Below, one piece after another: positions 1 through 13,300 of a stretch of 64,000 nucleotides of DNA. Under the pieces are notes generated by a model that worked only from the letters and a program-made list of their open reading frames with translations, made no database searches and was not told where the DNA came from. Made by a program: the position numbers and the translations under genes. Source of the stretch: Theristus sp. LFF4_11 (Eukaryota > Nematoda > Chromadorea > Monhysterida > Xyalidae); the NCBI GenBank assembly GCA_030248135.1, contig JASANC010003391.1, positions 1 to 64,000 on the forward strand, written 5' to 3'. How positions within the stretch are numbered: position 1 is the stretch's first letter; every line of letters starts with the position of its first letter.

Positions 1-37
<37 letters not shown>

Positions 38-169
38 TACTTCGTTCAGTTACGTATTCTTATAAAAAAAATCCGGATTTTTTTTTTCCCCTAACCCTAC
101 CCATACCCCCCCCATGGGGGTCCCATGGGGGGGGGTGCATTTTTTCAAAATTTTCTGTGGGGGGGATCC

Positions 170-890
170 ACCTAGGGTTGTTAAACAAAAATGAAAATTT
201 TTTTTTTTAAAAAAAGTGATTAAAAAAAAAACAAAAATGCCGATTTTAAAAAAAAAAAAAAATTCGAAAAATTTTCCTCTAATATGCTCTGAAAACCTCA
301 ATTTTGGCACAATTTTTCGAAAGTTCAACAAAAATTTTCTTTGATTATACCTCGTAAAACCTTTAGCAGTCGATTTTGGGCCGTTTTACCGACTGATTTT
401 AGGCTTCGACAACATCTGCGATGAAGTTTTTGAGCGTCCCAAAGCTTAGCCTACCATTTCCGATGCAGATAAGGTGACGATTAGCCTCGCAGAGCGTCCG
501 ATTGTGCTCGCTGCACCGTTTGCAAGCGCTACGTTGTCTGGTTGCTGCTTCGTGTCGTGTCGTCGCGACACCATCAGAAGAATTGATCGAATTTCAAGGC
601 GGTATGTTTGTCTTCGCTTTAGCATTAGCTTAGCTGGGGACAATTAGTGACGTTTTGGAGGTCAAAACACAAGAAGAGGCATGGTGACGGTTTGGAAAAG
701 GGGTAATTGAGGTCACCAAAACAAAATCTGCAAAGTTCCACCATACGGGTGTCATTCGGGAGGCGCTTGCATATCATATGTGGTTCTTCGGACTCCCTGA
801 TTGATTTAGCACAACTTTGATTTATGAAATTAAAAAAACAAAACAAAAATGACGATTTTTGTTTTTTTTTAACAACCCTACCCCCACCCC
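170..890 (+). repeat. Direct duplication, copy 1 (partner 2523-3230)
   Basis: The segment starting near 'CACCTAGGGTTGTTAAAC' recurs almost base for base at 2523-3230. The shared part includes the stretch around 340-820 (for example 'GATGAAGTTTTTGAGCGTCC' at 421 and 2761). Differences are a handful of substitutions and variable A/T runs. The two copies flank the palindrome, so together they look like the ends of one repeat unit or a recent local duplication. No coding role is supported. Confidence 0.85.
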
Positions 891-964
891 CCCCCATGAT
901 AATTTTCGCTTAAATTTTGAAGGAAAAACGCTAAATTTTGCTGCAAAATCTTTGAAATTACAAT

Positions 965-2210
965 GAAGACAGTACCGAAGACGAGGGGGGGTGGGGGGGG
1001 TACACCCCCCCAGAGCACCCGAGACCTCCGCGTGGGGGGGGGGGGTGGGGGGGGGGTCACGCGACACCCAACCCCCAAAACCTGACACTGGACCATCCAC
1101 CCCCCCCCCCCTCGAAATTTGCTAGACCACCACCCCCCCCCCGAGAGGGATCGAAGTCACAGTAACCCCCCCCAAAAATTTTCTCGGACCACCCAAAAAT
1201 CATAAATTTTTGCTCAAAAATCATGATTTGTGGTCTGTACAGTCTATAATAAAGCTAAATATATGATAACTTGACATTCTTCATTGTAATTTCAAAGATT
1301 TTGCAGCAAAATTTAGCGTTTTTCCTTCAAAATTTAAGCGAAAAAATCTCATGGGTGGGGTGGGGGGGTGTGCACCCCCCAGAAAATTTTCTACAATAGT
1401 GCACCCCCCATGGCCCACGCCTGGGCCTGGGGGGGTGTCACTGTACCATGACTGACACCCCCCCACTGAAAATTTTTTGGCACCCCCCCACGTGACGACA
1501 CCCCCCCCCCTCGAAAATTTGCTTTCGCCTTCGGTACTGAATGAAGATGGTCAAGTTATCATATATTCAGCTTATATTATGGACTTTATAAACAAAAAAT
1601 CATGATTTTCGAATAAAAATTTAAGGGTGTACGCCAGTACCGAAGGCGAAAGCAAATTTTCGAGGGGGGGGTGTCGTCACGTGGGGGGGTGCCGAAAATT
1701 TTTCAGTGGGGGGGTGTCAGTCATGGTACAGTGACACCCCCCCCCCCCCAGGCGTGGGCCATGGGGGGGTGCACTATTGTAGAAAATTTTCTGGGGGGGT
1801 GCACACCCCCCACCCCACCCATGAGATTTTTTGGCTTAAATTTTGAAGGAAAAACGCTAAATTTTGCTGCAAAATCTTTGAAATTACAATGAAGAATGTC
1901 AAGTTATCATATATTTAGCTCATATTATGGACTTTAAAGACAAAAAATCATGATTTTTGAGCAAAAATTCATGATTTTTGGGTGGTCCGAGAAATGTTTT
2001 GGGGGGTGTCACTGTTACTTAGGTCCACCTAGGGGGGGTGGGGGGGTGTCTAGCAAATTTCGAGGGGGGGGGGTGTGGATGGTCCAGTGTCAGGTTTTGG
2101 GGGGTGGGTGTCGCGTGACCCCCCCCCCCCACCCCCCCCACGCGGAGGTCTCGGGTGCTCTGGGGGGGGGTGTACCCCCCCCACCCCCTCGTCTTCGGTA
2201 CTGGTGTACG
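965..2210. repeat. G/C-run palindrome (foldback), about 0.6-kb arms
   Basis: The arm around 965-1570 is the reverse complement of about 1610-2210. 'CCAGAGCACCCGAGACCTCC' on the left pairs with the matching GGAGGTCTCGGGTGCTCTGG near 2145. The segment containing 'GATAACTTGACATTCTTC' at 1264 pairs with the one near 1890. Both arms are studded with runs of 7-12 G or C, so the single strand could form both hairpins and G-quadruplexes. Confidence 0.8.
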
Positions 2211-4147
2211 CCTGTACGGAAAATTTTGGGGGGGGGGTCTCCGCCAGACAAAATTTCATGGGGGGTGTGGGGGGGTGTCGGCCAAATTTTCGAGGGGGGG
2301 GGTCCGATGGGGGGGGGGGTGCCCGGTTTTAGGGGGGGTGGCACGGTGCCCCCCCACCCCCCCCAGTAGCGAAAGTGCGGGGGGGGTGGGGGGGGGGTCC
2401 ACCCCCCCTCAGCCGAAAAGCCTGCCCGTGCACGGGCAGATACCCGTGTACCCCCCTCCCCCCCTGTACCTCGACCCGGGTACTAGACTCCCCCCACCCC
2501 CCGCCGCGAGAAAACACGGGATCGCACCTAGGGTTGTTAAACAAAAATGAAAATTTAAAAAAAAAGTGATTAAAAAAAAACAAAAATGCCGATTAAAAAA
2601 AAAATCGAAAAATTTTCCTCTAATATGCTCTGAAAACCTCAATTTTGGCACAATTTTTCGAAAGTTCAACAAAAATTTTCTTTGATTATACCTCGTAAAA
2701 CCTTTAGCAGTCGATTTTGGGCCGTTTTACCGACTGATTTTAGGCTTCGGCAACATCTGCGATGAAGTTTTTGAGCGTCCCAAAGCTTAGCCTACCATTT
2801 CCGATGCAGATAAGGTGACGATTAGCCTCGCAGAGCGTCCGATTGTGCTCGCTGCACCGTTTGCAAGCGCTACGTTGTCTGGTTGCTGCTTCGTGTCGTG
2901 TCGTCGCGACACCATCAGAAGAATTGATCGAATTTCAAGGCGGTATGTTTGTCTTCACTTTAGCATTAGCTTAGCTGGGGACAATTAGTGACGTTTTGGA
3001 GGTCAAAACACAAGAAGAGGCATGGTGACGGTTTGGAAAAGGGGTAATTGAGGTCACCAAAACAAAATCTGCAAAGTTCCGCCATACGGGTGTCATTCGG
3101 GAGGCGCTTGCATATCATATGTGGTTCTTCGGACTCCCTGATTGGTTTAGCACAACTTTGATTTTTGAAATTTTTTTTTTATATTAAAAAAAAAAATGAC
3201 GATTTTTTGTTTTTTTTAACAACCCTAATCGCACCCCCCCTTCACGGTGGTCAATCTCATCTCAATTTTTTCCAAAAATACCGTAATTTTTGCATTTTTC
3301 TTGACGTTTGTGTCTGTCCCTGCATAGATTTTGTTGTTTCTGACCAAACAAGCAGCTTGTTTGCACAAAATATTCTGTATTTCACAAGAATTTCTGTGTT
3401 TTTCTAAGGCAAAAATTTGGTATTACCCGTGCGATCCCGTGCACCCCCCCCTCACGAAATTTTTCTGCCAGTGCACCCCCCCCTCAGGAAAATTTGCTGC
3501 CCGTGCACCCCCCCCGGGCCCCCCCCTCACCGAGAAGGCACCTGACCCCCCCCCCTCTAAAATTAGGGAAACACCCCCCCCCTCGGCCCTCACCCGAGGT
3601 CCCGCTTTCGCTACTGCCCCCCCCACCCGACGGTCTGTGGTGCTCTGGGGGGGTGTACCCCCCCCCCACCCCCCCTCGCCCACGGTACTGGTGCGATCCC
3701 GTGCACCCCCCCCCTCACGAAATTTTTCTGCCAGTGCACCCCCCCCCCCCTCACGAAAATTTGCTGCCCGTGCACCCCCCCCTCACCGAGAAGGCACCTG
3801 ACCCCCCCTCTAAAATTAGGCAAACACCCCCCCCCCTCACCCGAGGTCCCGCTTTCGCTACTGAATCTCCCCAAATCCGCGTGCCTCCGTGTTCCGTGGT
3901 TTTGTTAAAGGTGCGCAGCGTGTTGTGTGCATATAAAATATGGGTCACTTTAGCTGCACGCAGCCTCCGTGTTGCCTCCGTGGTTTTGTTAAAGGCCTTG
4001 TTTTTCGCGTTTCTTTCTATTTCCCCTTTCCTTTCTAGGTTTTCTTCCAGGTCTAGGTGAAGCCCACTGCTGACAGTGTGCGGAGATTCACTTATTTAAC
4101 CTTGAGCGTTGTTGGCTTGACGTCGCGTCGCGAAGAAACGAAACGGA

Positions 4148-7100
4148 ATGTCTCGGCTTTACATCGGTCGTTTGTCGCGACGCGCCTCGGAGCGCGATGT
4201 GGAGCATTTCTTTCGAGGCTACGGGCGAATCCGTGACATCGTGCTGAAGGAGGGATTTGGATTCATTGTGCGTTTTTGCTGGGTGTTTTTTGTTTGGTTC
4301 ATCCATTCTTTCATTTCAATCCCGCTCCCCTTGCACCCCCCCCACTACTGCGTGCAACATGTGGAAGCCAAGGGGGTGCACGCAGGGTTTTGTTTGGAGT
4401 CTCGTACTGTGCATGAGATGAAGTGTATAATACTCCTAAAAATTGACACAACACGACCCCCCGTCCATTACCTGGCGCTTCTTTTTGAAAACGCACGCGC
4501 GCACGTGGCATCGGCATGCTCATGATCCACTAGCGCGCGTGCGCACGTTCCGGCCATAATAAAAACTTGTTCAAAGCGCAATTGTTCTGACATTCAAGCG
4601 CAATTCATCCTTCTTGAAAAGGAAAATATTTTCTCAGCCAGCTATCTATCTAAAAAAATTGTCTTCGAAGATAAAAAAGCTATTTTTTTACCAAAATCGA
4701 CCATTTTTGCTTGAAATTCTTTAAAAATTTAAGTAAAATTCGCATTTATACTTGATTTTTAGCGTATTTTAAGCAGTATTTAGCTGTTTTTATGGCTTTT
4801 TAGCGTTTTAGCTATCTATCTATCTAACTTCAAAATTTTGACCGGCCCCCCTCAAATTCGCATGCCCCCCCCCGCGGCCCCAAACTTTTCCAGCTATCTA
4901 TCTGGAAAATTTGCTTCAGCTATCTATATCGCCGCCCCCCCCCAACCGCCAGACTCTGTTCTGCACGACTTGTTGTAGTCGGGAAAAGGGGGTACGTTTA
5001 AGTAGCTGTAGCAAATTTTCCAGTTGCTAAAAAGTTGCTAAAGGAAAGCAGCGGTCAAAAAACTTGAAATCAGGATGTTAGGTAGCCAAAAACACTGAAA
5101 AGGGATAACAAAAGCAAAAATTAAACCACAAAAAAACAAAGTTAATTTAAATGCGTATGTTGCTTTGCCTGAGAGCTGCGAAATTTACATAAAATCATAG
5201 TTGTTCTTAGTGGGGGCTGGGGGTGTCTATCAGAGCGGTCTTTCGGCTCCGCTATTATCTATCTAAAAAATTTCTGAAAAGTTTTGTTTTCGAAGACAAA
5301 AAAATGAGTCAAATTTTGCTAGAAATTCTTAAAAATTTGCTAATTTTAGATACAATGCGCGTTTATACTTAATTTAGCATATTTTAAGCATTATTTACTA
5401 TCTTTTCTTTAAGACCTGCAACTCAATGCAATTGTGGACGTGATAAAGATATTAGTTGTTTTTATCGGTTTTCAGCGTTTTTATTTATCTATAGCTTCAA
5501 AGTTTTGATGACCGTCCCCCGCCTTACCCCGCAAATTTTACGGCAATCTATCTGGAAAATTTGCTTCCGCTATCTATCTATCCAGCCCCTTCCCTAATCG
5601 GATCTTTTTTATAATAATTTCAGGAATTCGACGATGCGCGCGACGCGGACGACGCCATCTATGATTTGAACGGCAAAGAGTTCATGGGCGATCGGTATCT
5701 CACACATTCGTTTTTTTCTGAGATTATTGCGGCTGACTAGTCGTTTAATTGTTTTGCCAAAACGGTGTGACAATGAAAACTGCGAGTGTTTTCTGTTCCA
5801 ACGTGAAGCGTGATCCTGGAGCCGACGAAACGCGACGCTCCGTGGGGTGCAGGTGCCCGCGGCCGATTTGGCGGTGGTGGTCGATTCGCTGATTTTGGTC
5901 GTACGCGTCGTCCGCAGTGGCTAGAAAAGTACGTGCGTTCGCAGCTGCTTTCATTGCAATACAATGTTGAGCCTTCGATTTCGTTCTGCGCACGGTTTTG
6001 CCCCATTTTCCTTAGATACGGTCCGCCGCAGCAAACAAAGCATCGTGTGATTGTCGACAATGTGTCCTCCTATTACTCGTGGCAGGTACACACACATTTT
6101 CACCGGTTTTTTGTTGAATTTCTTTTTGCTTTTAAAAACCCATCAGTTTTCAGGCGGAAAACAATAGCAGCATACGAATGAGACCTTCAGATTTCAGTGA
6201 CAGTATTTTGTGTGAAAACTTTTTGAGCAAACTTCCTCAAACTCAAATACAAATTGTTCCGTAGAAAAACGGAGGAGATGAATTGAGGCAGAGTGACGTG
6301 GTCGCCAGCCGCGCGCAGACTGGTGGCACGTGGGTGTCGAGGCCACTGATCTCTCTAAAAAGCTGTGCGCGTCGCCTCACTTCGAGAAGACCTCTGAAGT
6401 CTGACCTGACCTGACCCCTCGTGGCGATCCAGATGTAGGGCGTGTGCGCCTCAGCTCAGCCTCACGGCTGTTTTGTTTTCTGGTGCCACACACACTCAAG
6501 TGAACATGTTTTCAGTGCAGTCAATAAAAATCAGCCGTTCTGCTACCGCGCCTGGCTTTTATTTGTGGTCATTACTCTGCATTTTCGCGATTCATTTGTC
6601 TTTTTTTTAATTTCTTTGTTCTTTGTTCGGTCTCTCAAACAAATCCGTCTTTTTGACCTTGTATGAATCAACAGATGCAGGCTCTATTAAAAACGGCTCA
6701 AATTTTTCCACGATTTTTCTTGTTCCGCACTCAACTCTCCCAGTGCGCGTTTGTTTTTTCTGTATGTTTATTTTTTGAGCAATTCAGATTTACAACATAT
6801 GCGAGCTCAGTAAAACTGACCGTTTGTAAAGAAGTCTAAGGAATATCATTGCAGGATCTGAAAGACATCTTCCGCGACAACGGCATCGAAGTGAGCTACG
6901 CTGATGCGCACCGAACCAAGAAGCACGAAGCGTTCGTGTTTTGTGTATTCTTTGCGACAATTGTTTTTTTTGGCTTCAGGTCAATAATTTTGCAACGCAT
7001 GGGAGTGGTATTCAAACAAACATGAAAGTTGTAATTTTTATCGTGTTTCCGATTTCTCTGAGCCGATTTGGTGATATATTGTGAATGATTTCAGAGTGAT

Positions 7101-8880
7101 GTGCTTTCCGCGTCGCTCGGACTTGGAGAAAGCGATCGAAAAAATGGACGGCAAAGAGTTGAACGGACGCAACATCAAACTGATTGACGACAGGTGCTCT
7201 GCGAATGCGCAACGCCGCGTTGTGTCGTATTCAGTTTTTGCAGTTGCTTTGCTGCAACGGTGGTGCCAATCACAGTTTGATGCAGCCAATCAGACAAGCA
7301 AGTCTAAATGCCTGAACTCCCTGGCCAGTGCGGCGGCCCATGGTGGTTCGGCAAAGTTTCTGCAGTTGCTGCTCGCTTGCATCAGTGATACCACCACTCA
7401 GTGCTAAACGTGACCAACCAGCTGGTGCTTGATTTGCTTTCAGCCGTGAGAGTCGTTCCCGTTCCCGTTCTCGATCGCGCTCTCGCTCTCGAAGTCGCTC
7501 GCGTTCTCGTTCGCGCTCGCGCACTCGCAGGTGATCGCAATGCATTCGTTGCTTTCTTGTTGATTTTGACTACGACTTGTGCGTGTGTTGTGTTGGTGTG
7601 TTATTGTCACTCAAGCTCAGTTGTGTGAATAGTTTCTTGCAACCACGCTGTTTGTTTGGTTTTTCAGTCGCAGTGGTTCACCGGTGAGAGATCGTTCGCG
7701 TTCGGCTTCACGCTCACGGTCGCCAAGCAAAGAGCGGTCAGGGGGTCTTTTGTGGGGATTTGGGGCAACGTAGCTAAATAGTGCGCTGCTTTGCTGGTTT
7801 TGAACAGAACGCTCCGTTTGATTGATTGCTTTAAAAAAACAATGGGTCCCATTTTAGATGCTTATTTCCAATTGCGATGGTGCAATTATTTTATATAATT
7901 TATGTGCGCGCCAGTTCCGGAAACCATAAAGTACCAAACTCCGGCGGAAACGGGCAATTCTGCCCCGAGCCCAATCGACCCTTGGCTCTTGAGGGAGCAC
8001 TCCATTAAATTTTATTGATCACTCCATTATACAGAGTAGTCCAAAAGTAGTGGGTTCAACTTTGAATTGCTCTAATTCGCCAAAGAGTCGCTTACTTAGG
8101 AATTTTGAGACCTCCACCAATTTTTAGCCCGAACGAGAGAATATTGCCGCTGTGCGGAAGCAAAGTTCGAAAAAAAACGAATTTTTGCATGCATGAAAAA
8201 CAGCATTTTCTGTCTCACATTGGATTTATTCATCGATAACGTCAAAAAAGGCAATACAACGGGTTTTTACGCGATTTTCAATTGGCAGAAGACTCATTTT
8301 CACAAAACAAACACACACTTCACTGCAACTCAACAGAACTCTCTCACGCACGATGGAACAAGTGAATCGAACACAACATGATGTTTCGCCTTCGTGCACA
8401 TTCGCGCTTCTTTCGCGCGCTTAGCATAGGGCAATTGAGAAGTGAAAAATAAAAATCTTCGCGATTGTGTAAAGGGAAATTGAAAGCAACAATAGTTGTA
8501 TTGCCTTTTTTGACGTTATCGATGAATAAATCCAATGTGAGACAGAAAAATGCTGTTTTTCATGCAAAAATTCTTTTTTTAAATCTTTGCTTCCGCACAG
8601 GGGCAATATTCTCTTGTTTGGGCTAACAATTGGTGGAGTTCTAAGTTTGTGCTTCTTAAGTAAGCGACTAAAATGTCAGCTCAAACGGTCCAACCGTTGG
8701 AGAGTTAAAGCGATTCAACATTGCACCCACTACTTTTGGACCACTCTATATGTGTTGTCCAAAGCGGTGTTCCAAACTATCTACAGAACGGTGGACAGAA
8801 GTCCCACACCTGCGCTAGAGACGCGACAAATTTGCCCTTTTTGCAGCTCCCGTTCGCGCAGCGGCAGCCCCGATAACTGA
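4148..8880 (+). CDS. SR-family splicing factor (SRSF4/5/6, B52 type), 9 exons
   Basis: Exons are 4148-4267, 5624-5694, 5809-5928, 6016-6085, 6855-6931, 7095-7193, 7444-7530, 7668-7736 and 8847-8880. All join in phase to give 248 aa. RRM1 (about residues 3-72) has RNP2 'LYIGRL' and RNP1 'GFGFIEF'. A Gly/Arg-rich linker follows. RRM2 (about 112-182) carries the diagnostic SR-protein motif 'SWQDLKD'. Residues about 187-248 are an RS domain made of Arg-Ser dipeptides. Proteins of this family bind exonic enhancers and recruit U1/U2AF in the nucleus; serine phosphorylation of the RS tail controls them. The RS tail is short for SRSF4/6 and closer to SRSF5. The first ATG at 4148 begins directly with the RRM, as in relatives. 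Donors are loose (gtgcgt, gttcgt), a habit seen across this window. Family call secure; exact paralogue not resolved. Confidence 0.93.
4268..5623 (+). repeat. SR-gene intron 1 with two diverged repeats and CTAT tracts
   Basis: About 4620-4960 and 5250-5600 are diverged direct copies. Each runs from a lysine-codon-like AT-rich part through (CTAT)n tracts to a C-rich segment and 'GGAAAATTTGCTTC'. SR genes often carry an autoregulatory poison exon in an intron. I could not identify one here with confidence. Confidence 0.6.
8029..8750. mobile_element. TA-flanked TIR element (MITE), SR-gene intron 8
   Basis: The ends form inverted repeats built on 'AGTCCAAAAGTAGTGGGT' at 8038 and its complement near 8727-8743. 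The inversion continues inward: 'CCTCCACCAATTTTTAGCCC' at 8110 pairs with the region near 8620-8640, and an ATCGATAACGTCAAAAAAGGC block at 8233 reappears inverted near 8505. There is no transposase-length frame, so it is a non-autonomous element. A related copy lies at about 31300-31945 in the CARD gene. TA at both ends and the TIR style suggest a Tc1/mariner-type source (inference). Confidence 0.75.
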
Positions 8881-10363
8881 AAATGGACAGTCTTTGGAAC
8901 CTCAAAAGTCATAAGTCGAAATGACTCGTGTTTATTGAGGGGCGATGGTGACTGGTTGTTCCGTGTTTTTTTATATCTCACATCCGTTGGATGGAGGATT
9001 CATTTTTGTTATCTTTCTGTGGCACTCCTGTGTTTCGTCAAAAGGACAAGAGAATTTTTCCGCGTTAATGTTATCTTCTTGCGCCACCTTGAGCGCGTTC
9101 AGTGGTGGATTTTGATTTGTCATTTTTGTTAGCACAAAAGTAATACAAGGCGGTAGTTGTTCTTTGAAGTATCCTTCCATATTTCATCATTGCGTAGATG
9201 ACCAGTTGTTCTTGATGCGCCGTTCAACGTTCATTTCCGTTCGGCGTTTTTCATTGTTATTTCAACATCATCATGCAACTTCGGCTTTTGTTGCGAATTG
9301 GGCGAAATTTAGTTTGATGCTGGCAGGCTGCTAGCAATGTTCCTGCGAACTTTCAGAGCGCGGTTCTATCTCGAAATGTTTTTAGCTGTAAAGTCGTAAT
9401 CAATTTAATGAGAATCTTGTTCAGTGTTTTAGTTTTCAATTTATGAGTTTATAACCATGTCGCAGGTTGTTTTTTGTTGTGGCAGAAACTTTGCAAAACA
9501 TGCATGCAGCATGTACTTTTTAAAGAATCACTTGTTAAATGGATTTCATTTTCATCGTGCGTGTCAATTCGTCAAACACACAATTTTAGCGGAATGTTGG
9601 CTGCTTTGGATGTGCACACTGACAGTGCACGGTGTGAGAACTGAGAGGGTACCAGTTCTCCGGGTGCATCCAGCGGCCAATCAGTGGGCCACATTCAGAT
9701 TTAGCATTTTGAAATGCATCTCAGCCGTTTTGTGTGTTTGGCCACAGCGACAGTTTTTCTGTTTTAGTCTTCTTTTTGTACCAGTTGTTGGTTTTGCTTG
9801 CCGATTGTTGAAGTCCAAAAATGCTGGTGGAATAAAACTGACAAAATATCCAGATAGTTCAATGTTGGTTCTGGTTTCAGTTTCTTTTTGTTGGCAAATA
9901 AGCCAGTTGAAAGTCGTGAACACTGAACAGGGAGTAACCGCAGAACGAGTGTTTTCGTTTCAGCTTTCCGTCAGCGCCTTGCGACAGGGTTTTAGATGGT
10001 CAGAAAAGGTCGTGTTTATTGATCAATGCCGTCATCGCTAGAATAAATGCAGATTGTTGTGTGTTTGCACGCCCATTCCAGTCGATTGTCTGCCAAAAGC
10101 GCGCAAGCTGTTGCTATAGCTACTCAGTTCGATTCGAGAAGATTCGTGGTTCTGTCATCATTGCAGTGTTTCCTTGTTTTAAGCGTCAGTTTCTCGTGCT
10201 AGGTCGTAAGAAATGGAACAATCGTGAAACAAACAGGCACATTTCTTGTATGGCCTGTTTCTCTGGATGCAAACAAATAATGCTCACACTGCTTGCAGTT
10301 TCTTATAGTTTTAGAGGTGAGGTACAAGTGAAGTGATCGCGTTTGATTAGCACTTGCGTCAGC
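8881..10363 (+). other. Intergenic: SR 3' region and DZANK1 5' region
   Basis: Mostly T-rich, low-complexity sequence. An open frame at 9457-10041 has no domain-like composition and looks like chance. I see no clear TATA box next to the DZANK1 start. AATAAA-like hexamers near 9826 and 10042 could serve as SR poly(A) signals, but nothing decides between them. Confidence 0.5.
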
Positions 10364-13300
10364 ATGTCAGCGGGGCGTGTCAGTGTGCCGCACATTCGCC
10401 CGATTGCGCCAGTCGATCGCGCTCTGCCGCTGCGTAACCACATTCTACCGCAAACACTGATCGAACTCACTTGCGGTTGGTGCGATGTTCGTGTGATCTC
10501 AATTTGTTGCCGCTCGCTTCTTTGCGGCGGTAATTCGGTGTTCGTCGTGTTGCACTCTGGCACTATCATGCACAAAGATGTGCAGCTGTGCAACGGCTCA
10601 GCTTACTGCACAACAGCTCACAGTTGCATTTGTGAACTGCTATTTTTGCAGACACTGAAGGGTCAGCGATTTTTTACACCATTGATGGCAGTTCGCCGCT
10701 TGTTCACCCAAAAGTTGGCACGATTCACCGCACTGAACGTTACACAGAGCCATTTGCATTGCCTCAGGAAGGACACCATGTTGTAAAAGCGATTGCTGTC
10801 CGAGAAACGTTGGTGTGCTTTTTTTGAACGCAGTTTCCGTGAAGGTAGAGTGGATTCGCTTTGAAGCGTTTGAGTTCTAAATCTTTGTTACGGTTCTTGT
10901 TTTTTTTTTGCCTTGAGGAGATTGAAATGGCTGCTCAAATCTTTGTTTTTGAGAATACCGTGTCAATCTGGATGGGAGGCGCAGGTTGAATGTTTTACAC
11001 CTTTTGAAATTCAATTAGGAGGTTTGCAATAACAGCACCCACCAGTTGTCGTGATCCCAGTTGTATTTCAAATATCTAAAAATGCGGCAGACGCATATAA
11101 AAGGAGGAATATGGCTTTGTGTAAGCAGTGAGAGACTTGGCTCGACAACTCTTCAAGTCTCTGATGTGGTACACACGGATACATGTACATAAAAGCTATA
11201 TTTTTGCGTCGCGTTTGTTTTACTGAAAAGCGTAAAAACTTTAAAGTTATTTTTAATTGTCCTCTTCAGTTTAGTCTAAAATCACACCATGTGCGAAAAT
11301 CTGTAAATTCTGTGCAAAAACAGAAAAATCATAGCTTGCAAAACATTGCTGCATGTAGCTTTATCATTGTTGCTAACTTACGCACAACTGTGTACACACC
11401 AGCACCAGCGACAAAAAGGTGTTGTCTTCCGATGATTTTCACCCTTTTATCAAACTCTAGTGGCAGGATAAACTGTCTGTCCCGTGAGTCGTTGCCTTTG
11501 CCACAGAAGGAGACCTTGCGTTCCCCAATGCCTCTGCGATCCACTTTGTCCTGGACAAACCAGTATCAGTGATCCGAAGTCTGATCGTTATTTTAGTGGT
11601 TTTAGTGGTCGCTAAATGCCCGAAATACTGCAAATGTTAAAGTTTCAATTGTCTACAAAGTACATGTGCAACCGAAATAATGAATAAACGGCGCAAAAAT
11701 ATGGCTCTTATGTACATGTATCCGTGTGTACCACATCAGAGACTTGAAAAGAGTTGTCGAGCCAAGTCTCTCACTGCTTACACAAAGCCATATTCCTCCT
11801 TTTATATGCGTCTGCCGCATTTTTAGATAATATTCTGACTTTTACATGAGCCCCGAAGGTCGGACCAAAATCACAATACGTTGGTCACACATTCTTCTAA
11901 ACCCCGGACAACTCAGGTTTTCATTTTTCGTTTTTTAGGCCAATTTCGCCTATGCTATTTCTACGGCCGATTCGCCCAAAATCGTCACGATTCAGTACCT
12001 AGAATTGCTCACATAAGAAAACTGACCCAAAAGCCGTGACCGGCGCAATGAATTACCATGGAAAATACCGATTTCTTGTTTTTCATTTCTGGACCGGTTT
12101 CATCAAATTCCACGGCCGATTCGCCCGAAATAGTCACGATTCAGTATGTAGAGGTACTCACACAAGAAAACTAACCCAAAATCCGTGATCAACGCATTGA
12201 ATTACCCTGGAAAACACCGTTTTCCTGTTTTTCATTTCTGGACCGATTTCGCCAATTTCCACGGACGATTCACCCGAAATCGTCACGATTCCGTATATAG
12301 AGTTGCTCACATAAAAAAACTAACCTAAATTCCGTGATCAGCGCATTGAATTACTCTGGAAAACTTCGTTTTCTTGTTTTTCATTTCTGGACCGATTTCG
12401 CCAATTTCCACGGCCGATTCGGCCGAAATCGTCACGATTCAGTGTATAGAGTTGCTCACATAAAAAACTAACCCAAAATCTGTGATCAGCGCATTGAATT
12501 ACCCTGAAAAACTTTGTTTTCTTGTTTTTCATTTCTGGACCGATTTCGCCAGTTTCCACGGCTGATTCGCCCGAAATCGTCACGATTCAGTATCTAGAGA
12601 TGCTCAGGGCAAAAAATTAACTTAATTTCCAAAATCTCTGGATGGAATTACCCCAGGAAACATTTTTGTTCGACTGTGAAAATGCTGCAAGTTAAAATTG
12701 AAAGCGCGAACACATGTAACCAGGTCAAAACCTACGAACCTTTAAAAATGCTCAATTTTTTACCCAAATAAAGGTTGGAGCAAAAAAGTAGCCAGATTTT
12801 CAAAATCTGCAGATGAAATTACCCCAGGAAACTTTTTTATTCGGTTATGGAACAACTTCAGACAAAAATTGAAAGTGCGAACACTTAAAACCCGGTGAAA
12901 ACCCTGCGAACTTTTAAAAATGCCCAATTTTTTACCCAAAAACATGGTCTGGGCAAAAAATTAACCCAATTTTCAAAATCTCCGGGTGGAATTACCCCAG
13001 GAAACATTTTTGTTCGGCTATGAAAATGCCCCAGTTAAAAATTGAAAGTGCGAACACATCTTGATGATATAGCTGAAAAAAAAGGAGAAACAAGAATAAG
13101 TAACCAAGATTTCAGAATAGGTTTTTCGTGTCTACAACGGACGTAAAGAAGTCTGGTGGAATTTTCTCTTCGGCACAGTTAGCAACCACTGCAGGTCTCT
13201 TCGTGTGCACAGTAACAAGTTTCCAGCATGTATGTTCGTTGCTGTAGGACAACGCGTAAATTTTGAAAACTCGCGCAGGTCCATGTCCAGCCATATAATG

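Larger units (their letters stand above)
1..3900. repeat. Homopolymer-rich repeat block with no supported gene
   Basis: The stretch opens with 35 A residues and then alternates AT-rich DNA with very long runs of G or C. Many reading frames stay open here only because poly-G/C translates to Pro/Gly strings. I see no splice-consistent gene. It contains a direct duplication (about 170-890 and 2523-3230) and a long palindrome (about 965-2210), listed separately. From 3420 to 3860 a C-rich segment of about 250 bp is repeated twice in tandem. Confidence 0.8.

Noticed and set aside
2050..2583. Several open frames of 60-140 codons in the poly-G/C block
   Set aside because: They are Pro/Gly/Val strings produced by homopolymers and are open on both strands; no splice logic or domain.
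9457..10041. 194-codon plus-strand frame between the SR and DZANK1 genes
   Set aside because: Starts in T-rich DNA, has no domain-like pattern, and overlaps an antisense frame of similar quality; more likely chance.
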